DNA of 64,000 nucleotides from an uncultured Acetatifactor sp. (GTDB lineage Bacteria > Bacillota > Clostridia > Lachnospirales > Lachnospiraceae), in the NCBI GenBank assembly GCA_910579755.1, contig CAJTVB010000011.1:44967-108966 (forward strand), read 5' to 3'. The first letter of the stretch is position 1, and the number at the start of each line of letters is the position of its first letter. This document shows positions 16,102-24,821 of this stretch, in pieces. A model generated the notes under the pieces. It was given only the letters and a program-made list of their open reading frames with translations, did no database searches and was not told the DNA's origin. Made by a program: the position numbers and the translations under genes.

Positions 16102-17091
16102 TTACAGCCAGGACACAAGCAGGGGAACCATAATCAGGATGGCTGTCAGACATGCCCACAAGGTCCCCGCATACAGCCATACCCTCCCGGGAGACACCGG
16201 AGCCGTACCCACGATCTTTCCGGTCTGCCCGTTCACATAAAAGGGATATTCCTTATTATTGTAGGTATACACATATCTCCATATAGGCAGCAGGCCGTAC
16301 CTGGTTCTGCTGTTCTTTACACGAACATCCTGGCGCAGAGTCTTGACTGAAGAATAGCCGGAAACGCTGTCCCGCAGCATCTTGCCTGCGTCCTCATCCA
16401 TCTTGGCCCTGGCGCGGTTTTCCACTGCTTCGGAATCCATATTGTACTTTTCGGCATAAAAGCCCGATATGTATTCGGGTGCAAAATTCTCCAGCTGACT
16501 GTACTGGAAGGGCTCCATCAAATTCATTACATCATCGGGCATCTGTTCGGACGCATCCACCGGAATTTTCTGAAAATCGATGTCCATATCCCGCCGGATG
16601 GCATAATAAGAGGTCTCCGTATACTGCATATTGCCGCTCCGCCAGGTTTTGACCCGGGTGCCCTCCCCTTCATAGCAGCAGTCTGTATCATAGTCATAAA
16701 ACCAGAACGGCACATACACGCCCTGCATGCTGTCAAGCCGTACCTCCGACAAAAAATCCACAGGTGCAAAAATGCATTTCCGAAATTTCTCACGGATAGA
16801 TTTCTTGCAGGTCTCCTTTCCCAGCTTAAAAGGAATCATGAGCTCCGGAGCATATTTTCCTTCCACTCTCTGGTTAAAAATCAAATAACTGTCACAGCTG
16901 GGGCATTGTGTGGCCGAGGTATGCTCCTCCACCGGCACCTCACCACCGCAATTGGGACAGATCGTCATAGCCTCAGACACCCCCTCCGCCCTTTCCCCGC
17001 TTCTTTCACTCTCGCAGTAAGGACAGAACATTGTCTGCTTTTCCGGACTGTATACTACGTTTCCCCCGCAATTTTTACATCTGAAATACAT
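16102..17091 (-). CDS. Membrane protein with two N-terminal zinc ribbons
   Basis: A 329-residue protein. The first ~70 residues hold two CxxC...CxxC zinc-ribbon units (CKNCGG...CPYC and CPNCGG...CPSC), often annotated as TFIIB-type zinc ribbon. A conserved middle region follows (YAPELMIPFKLGKE, GVYVPFWFYDYD), and one membrane helix lies at the C-terminus (WLYAGTLWACLTAILIMV). The family is widespread in gut Firmicutes and usually sits beside TPM or SPFH proteins. The zinc ribbons would face the cytoplasm. The biochemical role is unknown. It is probably co-transcribed with the TPM gene and with the membrane protein 90 bp upstream. Confidence 0.75.
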   Translation of the reverse strand: MYFRCKNCGGNVVYSPEKQTMFCPYCESERSGERAEGVSEAMTICPNCGGEVPVEEHTSATQCPSCDSYLIFNQRVEGKYAPELMIPFKLGKETCKKSIREKFRKCIFAPVDFLSEVRLDSMQGVYVPFWFYDYDTDCCYEGEGTRVKTWRSGNMQYTETSYYAIRRDMDIDFQKIPVDASEQMPDDVMNLMEPFQYSQLENFAPEYISGFYAEKYNMDSEAVENRARAKMDEDAGKMLRDSVSGYSSVKTLRQDVRVKNSRTRYGLLPIWRYVYTYNNKEYPFYVNGQTGKIVGTAPVSPGRVWLYAGTLWACLTAILIMVPLLVSWL

Positions 17092-17181
17092 AGCCTTTAC
17101 CCCGTGTCCGCTCTTGGCGGACGCCCCTTATAATATTTACTCTAAAAGTCCCTGCGCCATTCACGGCTCCTGGCAATGCTT

Positions 17182-17781
17182 CTATGGCCTGTGGATACTT
17201 TTTTCTATATTCACAAAGGTCACGTAAATATGACCAACCGCAAAAAATACGGCGCATAAAATCAGAGGAATATGCATCAATACAATTCCGCTGAGCAAAA
17301 ACAGCAGAGAAGGAACCACCGCCAGCAGCATTTTGATCACCGCAGTCTTTTTTACCGCAGGCTTTCCCGCAATAAAAACCGCCGTAGGCCCCTCCTGCCT
17401 GGAAACACTTACTTGAGGCCTTGTCCGGAAAAAATATATTCCCCACAAAACCCAATAAACCGCCAGAAGCACCAGATTTCCTGCTAAATAGGCTGCAAAT
17501 GCAGCAACAGAGGGAAAGCCGCTTCCTTTTCCAAAAAACAGTACCATAAACAGCATGGAGCCGTACCGCCCAGCCTGCTCAATTACATTCATAAGCCTGT
17601 TGCTGCAAAGATTTTTCTCCCCTGGATTTCTCAGAGCATAAACAATATTGGGAATCAAAAGCAATATTACAATCACCAGGCCCCACATGCTGATCCAGCC
17701 GCTCCAGGCGCTCTCCAGCACTCCCGCCGAAAATACCACTGTCGATCCGTCAGCGCCGGCCGCCGCATACACATGTCCCAT
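17182..17781 (-). CDS. Unrecognised integral membrane protein
   Basis: A 199-residue protein with about five hydrophobic helices (for example WGLVIVILLLIPNIVYAL, AAYLAGNLVLLAVYWVLW, AVVPSLLFLLSGIVLM and LILCAVFFAVGHIYV). The short N-terminus is followed by NPGEKNLCSNRLMNVIEQAG between helices. AGGAAGGGATG precedes the ATG at 17781. I do not recognise a family with confidence; similar proteins appear near zinc-ribbon/TPM genes in related genomes, by memory only. It lies upstream of the zinc-ribbon gene in the same direction and downstream of the chemoreceptor-like gene, whose stop is 52 bp away. Confidence 0.65.
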   Translation of the reverse strand: MGHVYAAAGADGSTVVFSAGVLESAWSGWISMWGLVIVILLLIPNIVYALRNPGEKNLCSNRLMNVIEQAGRYGSMLFMVLFFGKGSGFPSVAAFAAYLAGNLVLLAVYWVLWGIYFFRTRPQVSVSRQEGPTAVFIAGKPAVKKTAVIKMLLAVVPSLLFLLSGIVLMHIPLILCAVFFAVGHIYVTFVNIEKSIHRP

Positions 17782-17833
17782 CTGACATCCCTTCCTGCCG
17801 CATCAGTCAATACAGCCTCCCACAGCATTTTCC

Positions 17834-18793
17834 TCAGGGCAGCTCCTCCACCATGGCAATTGCCTGCTCAATGATATTTTGGAAGGTCTCCATAAGTACA
17901 CCTTTTTTGCTGTCGTCAATATCCATCCTGTCAATAATATCACTGTAAATGCCTGCTGTCCCGGCAAGAGAATCCTGAACGATTTTCACATATGTACGGT
18001 TTCTCTTCACTGCACCTTCGATTGCCTCCCGTACCTCCGATGTGCCTGAAACACTTCTCTTCACATCGTCAAAATATCTGCCTGTCTGTTCTATACTCCT
18101 GATATTGCAAAGCATTGCATCATCGGAGGCATGAATGAACTTATTCAGTTCATTGCTTTGGCGCTCTACCTCCATAATGCTCGCATTAATGCCCTCAACC
18201 ATATCCCGGCTCATCTTTGCGAGCTTGCCTACCTCCTCCGCTACAACCGCAAAGCCTCTCCCCTGCTCACCGGCTCTCGCCGCCTCAATGCTTGCATTCA
18301 ATGCCAGAAGGTTTGTCTGGTCAGCAACCTCTCCGATACCCGACAGGCTATATCTGATCTTGTCCAGCGCCCCCTGCAGCATATCAAAGGTTTTGGACAT
18401 ATTCCTGAAATTTTCCTGTAAAGAATTGGAATCCTGTTTCAGCCGATCCATCTGCTGCTGCGCTTCCGATACAGCTTCATTAATCTCTGACTCCACAACA
18501 TTAAAATGATCTGCCGCCATGGTGATATCCCGAAATCCCTCATCCAGCGCATTCACCTCGCCCTGAGGACCAATCATATCATCCTTCAGTCCCGAGAGCT
18601 GTTCTGTTGCATATCGCATCTGCTGTGTGGTAAAAAAAACATCCTCTGCCAGTTCATTTACAACCCTGTATGCGCTTGTCAGTGCATAATCCAAAGGATG
18701 CTTGTCAAAAGCCGCCTGTTTCTCCACTGCCATGACGGAAACAGAACCTTTTTCCTTGTCTTTATTTCCAGCGTTTCCAAATAATTTAAACAC
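17834..18793 (-). CDS. Soluble methyl-accepting chemotaxis-type signalling protein
   Basis: The 319-residue cytoplasmic coiled coil contains the receptor hairpin tip that contacts CheA/CheW (ADQTNLLALNASIEAARAGE, then GRGFAVVAEEVGKLA) at about residues 155-195. It has no membrane helix, no HAMP domain and no recognisable ligand-binding domain. It starts 12 bp after the stop of the FIST-domain gene, so the FIST protein could supply the sensory input in trans. No che genes are in the window. Short soluble receptors of this kind can also act outside flagellar chemotaxis. Confidence 0.88.
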   Translation of the reverse strand: MFKLFGNAGNKDKEKGSVSVMAVEKQAAFDKHPLDYALTSAYRVVNELAEDVFFTTQQMRYATEQLSGLKDDMIGPQGEVNALDEGFRDITMAADHFNVVESEINEAVSEAQQQMDRLKQDSNSLQENFRNMSKTFDMLQGALDKIRYSLSGIGEVADQTNLLALNASIEAARAGEQGRGFAVVAEEVGKLAKMSRDMVEGINASIMEVERQSNELNKFIHASDDAMLCNIRSIEQTGRYFDDVKRSVSGTSEVREAIEGAVKRNRTYVKIVQDSLAGTAGIYSDIIDRMDIDDSKKGVLMETFQNIIEQAIAMVEELP

Positions 18794-18805
18794 GTCTTTT
18801 TCCCC

Positions 18806-19879
18806 CTACTCAAATGCCAGACAGCACATTGTCTGATTGACAAACTGTGTATTATAATGTTCACCCACACCAACCACGCCTGCATGCGAAAAGCTGCGGG
18901 ACATATCTGCAAGATAGCCCTCCCAGTAATGTTCATCGTTGAACATAATGTACCGAAACAGACAGTTTACGGAAAGTACCGTCGGTGTACCGCCAAGTTC
19001 GCTCTTAATCCGTGAAATCGTATCCTGAACCACTTCCCGATAGTCTCCAATACTCAGTATCGTGAGAAAGTCCATCTTGTTTGCAGGACGAAATGTAGTG
19101 ATACTTCCGTCTGCCTCAACCCCTTTTATAGACACAATATATGTATCGGAATCGCAGACATGCCCAAATGGATTCTTGAATGTCTGCGTGGTGATCTTAT
19201 CTCTGGAGATTCCCAGCTCGGAAGTATATACCTTCTCGGCAGACATATTCTCCAAGGTCCGTATTCTGTATTCCCTGGGATCTGCATCCGTCACCATAAA
19301 CTGTTTTTCGCTTCCCTGCGGACGTAAATAAATATTTTCCTTATATGATTTTATTTTACCCTTAAGATTTTTAAAGATGAAAAATGCGCACGCATCCTTA
19401 TAAATCTTACCATTACAGGCAATCGCCGCCGAATTGCTTGTACCGCCTGCAAGATCATATCCCATACGGCAGAGGTAATTGGACAGTGTTGTGACAGCTC
19501 GAAGGTCTGCCCCCGCCGAACAGACATCAAAGCACGCAGTCTTTCCCCGTTCTCCGCCTACTGCCTTTACAGCATTTTCAAGTCGTCTGATATATTTGAT
19601 GGGCATAACAGATGCCTGCTCGAGAACATCCGCCACTACCTTAATGTTTTCCTTCATTGCGATAACTGTAATACCTGCATCAAAAAACTGCTTGTCAATA
19701 TATGCCGGACCCACTCCTCCTATGGATGCCACCCCGGGGAAAAATCTTTCAATTTCCTTGGCCGTGCGTTCAAGCATATCCTCACTCGCAACAGAAAAAA
19801 GCAACGCTGCAGGCTCTGTGATATTTTTTAACGCCTCCGACACATCCCCCTTCTTACTGCTGCCGTATGCTAACTTCAT
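18806..19879 (-). CDS. FIST-domain sensory protein
   Basis: A 357-residue protein with FIST N (about residues 1-190: AALLFSVASEDMLERTA, GDVSEALKNI, DLAGGTSNSAAI) and FIST C domains (about 200-355: NPFGHVCDSDTYIVSIKG, LSVNCLFRYIMF, GVVGVGEHYNTQFVNQT). Family knowledge: FIST domains are predicted small-ligand (amino-acid-like) sensors, usually fused to histidine kinases, cyclases or receptors. Here it stands alone but is followed after 12 bp by a soluble receptor-type protein. I choose the ATG at 19879 because GGAGG lies 8 nt before it; an in-frame ATG five codons earlier overlaps this site. An extended -10 box lies about 45 bp upstream. Confidence 0.87.
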   Translation of the reverse strand: MKLAYGSSKKGDVSEALKNITEPAALLFSVASEDMLERTAKEIERFFPGVASIGGVGPAYIDKQFFDAGITVIAMKENIKVVADVLEQASVMPIKYIRRLENAVKAVGGERGKTACFDVCSAGADLRAVTTLSNYLCRMGYDLAGGTSNSAAIACNGKIYKDACAFFIFKNLKGKIKSYKENIYLRPQGSEKQFMVTDADPREYRIRTLENMSAEKVYTSELGISRDKITTQTFKNPFGHVCDSDTYIVSIKGVEADGSITTFRPANKMDFLTILSIGDYREVVQDTISRIKSELGGTPTVLSVNCLFRYIMFNDEHYWEGYLADMSRSFSHAGVVGVGEHYNTQFVNQTMCCLAFE

Positions 19880-20166
19880 ATCAGTGTCCTCCATTCATAT
19901 TAATGCGGTTAAATCCACATAATTGTACCATATAAGATGACATTTTCCTACTGTTTTTTGATAAAATTATTGGCGAATTTATCAGAATCTCCATTCCGAT
20001 ATTCAATGCCTCAGACCTGGCCGTATCCGCCTCCTCCGAGAATACAGAAACAGATCAGTATCAGTCTGCAAGTGATAAAAATGCTGATTTTTCCATCATT
20101 CCAGCTACATCCAATCCCAACTGCCTTGGTCCGCATTTTTCTGATAATTCAGTCAATATCAGGGAC
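19880..20166. other. Intergenic region upstream of the FIST gene, with a probable promoter
   Basis: On the minus strand, TGGTACAAT (its -10 part at 19927-19922) is an extended -10 element about 43 bp before the FIST start codon. No convincing -35 box is visible at the right distance. The rest, up to the tpiA terminator at 20167, is AT-rich and holds no gene that I can support. Confidence 0.45.
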
Positions 20167-20206
20167 AAAAAGGGATACCAAAGGCTTACATTTCCTTTGA
20201 TATCCC
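20167..20206 (-). terminator. Terminator of the gap-pgk-tpiA operon
   Basis: GGGATACCAAAGG (20172-20184) and CCTTTGATATCCC (20194-20206) pair with one mismatch, and the minus-strand arm is followed by TTTTT (20171-20167). It lies 43-82 bp past the tpiA stop. Confidence 0.85.
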
Positions 20207-20248
20207 TTTATTACTGCATTTTCAAACTATCCGATTTTTGAGAAAATC

Positions 20249-21001
20249 CTATTTGTTATAATTGACAATCTGCCCAAAGTCAGGCTTCAGAGAAGCGCCG
20301 CCTACCAGGCCGCCGTCGATATCCTCCTGGGCAAACAGCTCGGGAGCGCTGGACGCGGAAACAGATCCGCCGTACTGGATGCGGATAGCCGCCGCAGCAG
20401 CGTCGTCATAGATCTCGGCGATACACTCGCGGATAGCCTTGCATACCTCCTGAGCCTGCTCGGTGGTAGCCACCTTGCCGGTGCCGATGGCCCAGATAGG
20501 CTCGTATGCGATCACCGCGCTGGCCGCCTGCTGGGCAGTCACATTCAGGAAAGCGATCTTGATCTGCTGGCGGATAAAGTCAATGGTGACGCCCTGCTCT
20601 CTCTGGGTCAGAGTTTCGCCGCAGCAGACGATGGGAGTGATCCCATGCTCAAAGGCCTTGAGAACCTTCTTGTTGACGGTCTCATCCGTCTCCGCAAAAT
20701 ACTCTCTTCTCTCGGAATGGCCGATAATAACGTATTTCACGCCTGCATCCACAAGCATTTCGGGAGAAATCTCGCCGGTATATGCGCCCTTCTCCTCAAA
20801 ATACATATTCTCAGCCCCGATCAGAATATTGGAATCCTTTGCCGCCTCCATGGCAGGGATAATGTCAATGGCGGGTACGCAGAACACCACGTCCACGTTG
20901 TCATTCTTTACCAAAGGCTTTAAGGTGTTGATCAGTTCCACTGCCTGACTGGGAGTCATATTCATCTTCCAGTTGCCGGCAATAATCTTTCTTCTTGCCA
21001 T
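20249..21001 (-). CDS. tpiA: Triosephosphate isomerase
   Basis: Interconverts dihydroxyacetone phosphate and glyceraldehyde-3-phosphate. The protein has the normal 250-residue length: N-terminal GNWKMNMTPSQA (catalytic Lys), catalytic His in IGHSERREYFAE, catalytic Glu in AYEPIWAIGTGK and the phosphate loop GGSVSASSAPELFAQ. It is the last gene of gap-pgk-tpiA, 82 bp after pgk, and is followed by a clear terminator. GAGGAATAAATC precedes the ATG. Confidence 0.98.
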   Translation of the reverse strand: MARRKIIAGNWKMNMTPSQAVELINTLKPLVKNDNVDVVFCVPAIDIIPAMEAAKDSNILIGAENMYFEEKGAYTGEISPEMLVDAGVKYVIIGHSERREYFAETDETVNKKVLKAFEHGITPIVCCGETLTQREQGVTIDFIRQQIKIAFLNVTAQQAASAVIAYEPIWAIGTGKVATTEQAQEVCKAIRECIAEIYDDAAAAAIRIQYGGSVSASSAPELFAQEDIDGGLVGGASLKPDFGQIVNYNK

Positions 21002-21083
21002 GATTTATTCCTCGTTTTCTATATAAATATTTAAAGAAACTACTGCTTCCCCCGCGCACGGTATCGCGGCCTCTAGGCTCTTC

Positions 21084-22307
21084 CTATTTATCATCCGCTG
21101 CCGCCACACCGGGAAGTACCTTGCCCTCAAGGAATTCCAGAGAAGCGCCGCCGCCGGTGGAAATGTGGCTCATTTTCTCGCCAAAGCCCAGCTGATTTAC
21201 AGCCGCTGCGGAGTCGCCGCCGCCGATGATCGTGGTGGCATCTGTCTCTGCCAGAGCCTTTGCCACAGCGATGGTGCCCTTTGCAAGAGTCGGATTCTCA
21301 AATACACCCATAGGTCCGTTCCACACAACGGTCTTAGCGCTCTTCACCGCATCGGCGTAGAGCTCGGCAGTCTTGGGTCCGATATCACAGCCCTCTCTGT
21401 CGGCAGGCATATCTGCGACTCCATACACCTCTACCTCCACAGGAGCATCGATGGGATTGGGGAACTGGGTGATGGTAGCGGAGTCCACAGGAAGAAGCAG
21501 CTTTTTGCCCAGCTTCTCTGCCTTCTCCATCATCTCCTTGCAGTAATCCAGCTTCTCGTTGTCCACCAGAGAATTTCCGATCTCATAGCCCTGAGCCTTC
21601 AGGAAAGTATAGGCCATGCCGCCGCCGATGATCAGCGTATCGCACTTCTCCAGCAGATTGGAAATAACGTTGAGCTTGTCAGCCACCTTTGCGCCTCCCA
21701 GGATCGCAACAAAGGGCCTTACCGGATTTTCCACAGCGTTGCCCAGGAAATTGATTTCCTTCTGCATCAGGTAACCCACCACATTCTCGCCGCCCTTAGC
21801 AGTGATGAATTTGGTCACTCCCTCTACGGAAGCATGAGCTCTGTGAGAGGATCCAAAGGCATCACACACATAGAGATCTGCCAGATCGGCCAGCTCTTTG
21901 GAGAATTCTTCTCCGTTTTTAGTCTCTTCCTTGCCCCGGAAACGGGTATTCTGAAGCAGAACCACATCTCCTTCTTTCATGGCCTCCACAGCCTTTGTGG
22001 CAGCCTCGCCGGTCACATTATAATCGCTTACGAACACCACTTCCTTGCCCAGCTTCTCGGACAATCTCTTTGCTACAGGAGCCAGGGACTCCTTCTCGTT
22101 GGGGCCTTCCTTCACTTTGCCCAAATGAGAGCAGAGGATCACCTTGCCGCCGTCATTGATCAGCTTCTGAATGGTAGGCAGAGCAGCCACAATCCTTGTC
22201 TCATCTGTGATTTCGCCGTTTTTCAGCGGCACATTGAAATCACATCTCACCAATACTCTCTTCCCTTTTGCGTTGATGTCATCAACCGATTTCTTATTCA
22301 AACCCAT
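21084..22307 (-). CDS. pgk: Phosphoglycerate kinase
   Basis: Transfers phosphate from 1,3-bisphosphoglycerate to ADP. It shows RVLVRCDFNVPLKNGEI at the N-terminus, LCSHLGKVKEG (family: SHLGRP), the DAFGSSHRAHAS loop and the nucleotide-binding GGGDSAAAVNQLG near the C-terminus. I use the ATG at 22307 (407 aa), which has GGAGG six nt upstream; the GTG four codons earlier overlaps that site. The gene lies between gap and tpiA. An intrinsic terminator in the gap-pgk gap suggests that pgk receives read-through transcription only. Confidence 0.98.
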   Translation of the reverse strand: MGLNKKSVDDINAKGKRVLVRCDFNVPLKNGEITDETRIVAALPTIQKLINDGGKVILCSHLGKVKEGPNEKESLAPVAKRLSEKLGKEVVFVSDYNVTGEAATKAVEAMKEGDVVLLQNTRFRGKEETKNGEEFSKELADLADLYVCDAFGSSHRAHASVEGVTKFITAKGGENVVGYLMQKEINFLGNAVENPVRPFVAILGGAKVADKLNVISNLLEKCDTLIIGGGMAYTFLKAQGYEIGNSLVDNEKLDYCKEMMEKAEKLGKKLLLPVDSATITQFPNPIDAPVEVEVYGVADMPADREGCDIGPKTAELYADAVKSAKTVVWNGPMGVFENPTLAKGTIAVAKALAETDATTIIGGGDSAAAVNQLGFGEKMSHISTGGGASLEFLEGKVLPGVAAADDK

Positions 22308-22330
22308 TTTAACCTCCACACTGAATCTCT

Positions 22331-22365
22331 AAAAACAGGGGTCCGGTCCAACAGACCGGACCCTG
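22331..22365 (-). terminator. Intercistronic terminator/attenuator between gap and pgk
   Basis: The minus strand reads CAGGGTCCGGTC, loop TGTTG, GACCGGACCCCTG, then TTTTT. This is a GC-rich stem with a U-tract, located after the gap stop (22457) and 24 bp before the pgk start. It is expected to terminate part of the transcripts, or to protect the gap 3' end. Confidence 0.8.
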
Positions 22366-22456
22366 CAGGTCGTAATGTCTTTACTTCTTCGCCAGGCGCC
22401 AGGAATGCTTCACAACGGAATATCAGTCCCATTTCACCTGCTTATTGCTCTCTTGA

Positions 22457-23470
22457 TCAGCCAAGCTCGCTGAAGTACTTAATGGTGCGGACCATCTGAG
22501 AGGTATAGCTGTTCTCATTATCATACCAGGAAACAACCTGTACCTGCGTATTGCCGTCCTCCATGGGAGCTACCATGGTCTGAGTTGCATCAAAGATGGA
22601 GCCGTAGGTGCTTCCGATTACATCGGAGGATACGATCTCATCCTCGTTGTAAGCAAAGGACTCGGTGGAAGCGCTCTTCATAGCGGCATTGATCTCTTCC
22701 TTGGTTACAGCGCCCTTCACTACAGCCACCAGAATCGTGGTGGAACCGGTAGGAGTGGGAACACGCTGTGCGGAGCCGATCAGCTTGCCGTTCAGCTCAG
22801 GGATAACCAGGCCGATTGCCTTGGCAGCGCCGGTGGAATTGGGAACGATATTGCAGGCGCCTGCACGGCTTCTTCTCAGATCGCCCTTTCTCTGAGGACC
22901 GTCAAGGATCATCTGATCGCCGGTGTAAGCATGTACGGTTGTCATGATACCGCTCATGATGGATCTGCAGTCGTTCAGAGCCTTAGCCATGGGAGCCAGG
23001 CAGTTGGTGGTGCAGGAAGCTGCGGAGATAACGGTATCCTCGGGCTTCAGTGTGTCGTGGTTTACATTATATACGATGGTAGGAAGATCGTTTCCTGCAG
23101 GTGCGGAAATGACAACCTTGCGGGCGCCGGCAGTGATGTGCGCGGAAGCCTTCTCCTTGGAGGTATAGAAACCGGTACACTCCAGAACCACGTCCACCTT
23201 CAGCTCACCCCAGGGAAGCTTGGATGCATCCGCTTCCTTGTAAATGGTGATGGTCTTGCCGTTCACGGTGATGTTGTCCTCGCCTGCCACAACAGAATCA
23301 GCATATTTGTACTTGCCCTGGGAAGAGTCGTACTTCAACAGATGTGCCAGCATCTTGGGGCTGGTCAGATCGTTGATGGCCACTACCTCATACCCTTCTG
23401 CATCAAACATCTGCCGGAATGCCAGACGGCCGATACGGCCAAAACCATTAATTGCTACTCTTACTGCCAT
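22457..23470 (-). CDS. gap: Glyceraldehyde-3-phosphate dehydrogenase (type I)
   Basis: NAD-dependent glycolytic dehydrogenase, 337 aa. The Rossmann start is VAINGFGRIGRLAFRQM, the catalytic cysteine is in SAASCTTNCLAPMAK, and SWYDNENSY is near the C-terminus. The residue after the second NAD strand is in AINDLTSPKMLAHLLKYD, typical of NAD-preferring glycolytic enzymes. TAGGAGGAAACTAAA precedes the ATG. A consensus promoter lies at 23564-23592. It is the first gene of gap-pgk-tpiA. Confidence 0.98.
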   Translation of the reverse strand: MAVRVAINGFGRIGRLAFRQMFDAEGYEVVAINDLTSPKMLAHLLKYDSSQGKYKYADSVVAGEDNITVNGKTITIYKEADASKLPWGELKVDVVLECTGFYTSKEKASAHITAGARKVVISAPAGNDLPTIVYNVNHDTLKPEDTVISAASCTTNCLAPMAKALNDCRSIMSGIMTTVHAYTGDQMILDGPQRKGDLRRSRAGACNIVPNSTGAAKAIGLVIPELNGKLIGSAQRVPTPTGSTTILVAVVKGAVTKEEINAAMKSASTESFAYNEDEIVSSDVIGSTYGSIFDATQTMVAPMEDGNTQVQVVSWYDNENSYTSQMVRTIKYFSELG

Positions 23471-23563
23471 TTTAGTTTCCTCCTAAAATATTATTTTATA
23501 TCTTTTGGCAACCGTCTGCCTCTGATATGCATGTCCGATTGTCAAAACTTTATCAGCAAGGAT

Positions 23564-23592
23564 ATTTTACCTAATTTCCCCTGATAATTCAA
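23564..23592 (-). promoter_or_regulatory. Sigma-A promoter of the gap operon
   Basis: On the minus strand TTGAAT (23592-23587), a 17-bp spacer and TAAAAT (23569-23564). The leader would be about 85 nt and ends in a strong AGGAGG ribosome binding site. No CggR-like gene is present beside it. Confidence 0.78.
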
Positions 23593-23748
23593 GATGTAAA
23601 TGAAAAATAATTGGTATTCTCCGGAAAATTTACGGTTTGTTTAGAATTAGCCCCCTTCCCTTTTTTCATCCGTTGCTATATACTATGAAAGTCTTCCCTT
23701 TCAAATTACTTCCACAGTCCGTTCCACAAAACATAAAGGAGAATTATC

Positions 23749-24567
23749 ATGCCCATCAATGCAGACTGCCATCTTCACTCGTCCTTTTCCGGCGACTCGG
23801 AAACGCCCATGGAGGATATGGTGCTTCAGGGAATTTCCAAGGGCCTGTCCGTCATGTGCTTTACGGAACACCATGACCTGAATTTCCCGGATTCATCAGA
23901 TGGACCGGGAAGTTCGTTCTTGCTGGACGCAGAGGCTTTCCGCCAGGAGCTATTCCGCCTGCGGGAAAAATACCGGGAGAAAATCCGCCTTCTTTTCGGC
24001 GTGGAGCTGGGGCTTCAGCCGCCCGTCTCCCGGGAAAATGCTCTCTTTGCAAAATCCTATCCTTTTGATTTTATTATCGGCTCCACCCATATATGCCGCG
24101 GAAAAGACCCGTATTATCCGGATTTTTATCAGGAAAGAAGCGAGGAAGCGGCCTACCGTGAATATTTCGAAGCCGTTCTGGAAAACGTCGCTTCTTTCCC
24201 GGACTTCGACTCCTGCGGCCATCTGGACTACGTTACCCGATATGGCCCCAGCCGGGACAAATATTACAGTTACGATAAATACAGGGATATCCTGGACGAA
24301 ATCCTAAAATGTCTGATCCGGAAGGGAAAAGGTCTGGAGCTGAACACCGGAGGCCTGAACGCAGGCATGCGCGATTTCCACCCCTGTCGGGAAGCTCTTT
24401 TACGTTACCGCAGTCTGGGAGGAGAAATCATAACCATCGGCTCCGATTCTCATGATCCCGGCCTGATCGCCCAGGGCTTTGATCTGGCAGCCCGGGCCCT
24501 GAAGGAATGCGGCTTCAATTACTATGCCGTCTATGAAAAGCGGCGCCCTGTCTTTGTGAAAATTTAA
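23749..24567 (+). CDS. hisJ: PHP-domain phosphatase, histidinol-phosphatase type
   Basis: The 272-residue metal-dependent phosphoesterase has the PHP metal motifs DCHLHSSFSGDS, FTEHHDLN, GVELGL, IGSTH and SDSHDPG. Length and motif spacing match the HisK/HisJ family, which dephosphorylates L-histidinol phosphate in histidine synthesis. It stands alone here, without other his genes, so a different phosphate substrate is possible. AAAGGAG lies 7 nt before the ATG. It is one of few plus-strand genes and is divergent from gap. Confidence 0.85.
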   Translation: MPINADCHLHSSFSGDSETPMEDMVLQGISKGLSVMCFTEHHDLNFPDSSDGPGSSFLLDAEAFRQELFRLREKYREKIRLLFGVELGLQPPVSRENALFAKSYPFDFIIGSTHICRGKDPYYPDFYQERSEEAAYREYFEAVLENVASFPDFDSCGHLDYVTRYGPSRDKYYSYDKYRDILDEILKCLIRKGKGLELNTGGLNAGMRDFHPCREALLRYRSLGGEIITIGSDSHDPGLIAQGFDLAARALKECGFNYYAVYEKRRPVFVKI

Positions 24568-24641
24568 GGAAGCGCCCATTTGGCAGCGCCACGCAAAGAA
24601 GTTTACCAGATTGGTTAGGTGGTTTTATAAAAAATATTAAT

Positions 24642-24669
24642 ATGCCGCCCGCTTTTTGGGCAGGCGGCA
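24642..24669 (-). other. GC-rich hairpin in the hisJ-nrdR gap
   Basis: TGCCGCC and GGCGGCA arms flank a loop containing TTTTT. On the minus strand a run of T follows six bases later, so it could be a weak nrdR terminator. The remainder of 24568-24821 shows no gene that I can support. Confidence 0.35.
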
Positions 24670-24821
24670 AGATTCCAAATTTGAATGTTGTGTTCGGCTT
24701 TAGGCACCCAATGATATATTCACCCGAGCGCCCCACCCCTTTTATGTGCGATTTAATTTCTAATCATAAAGGAAAACAGCGCAAAAAACATTTCTGCCTT
24801 CTACGCTGTCTCTCCGACGTA

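Noticed and set aside
24568..24821. Possible degraded gene between hisJ and nrdR
   Set aside because: A minus-strand frame is open for about 70 codons, but the translation has no recognisable motif and the start has no ribosome binding site.
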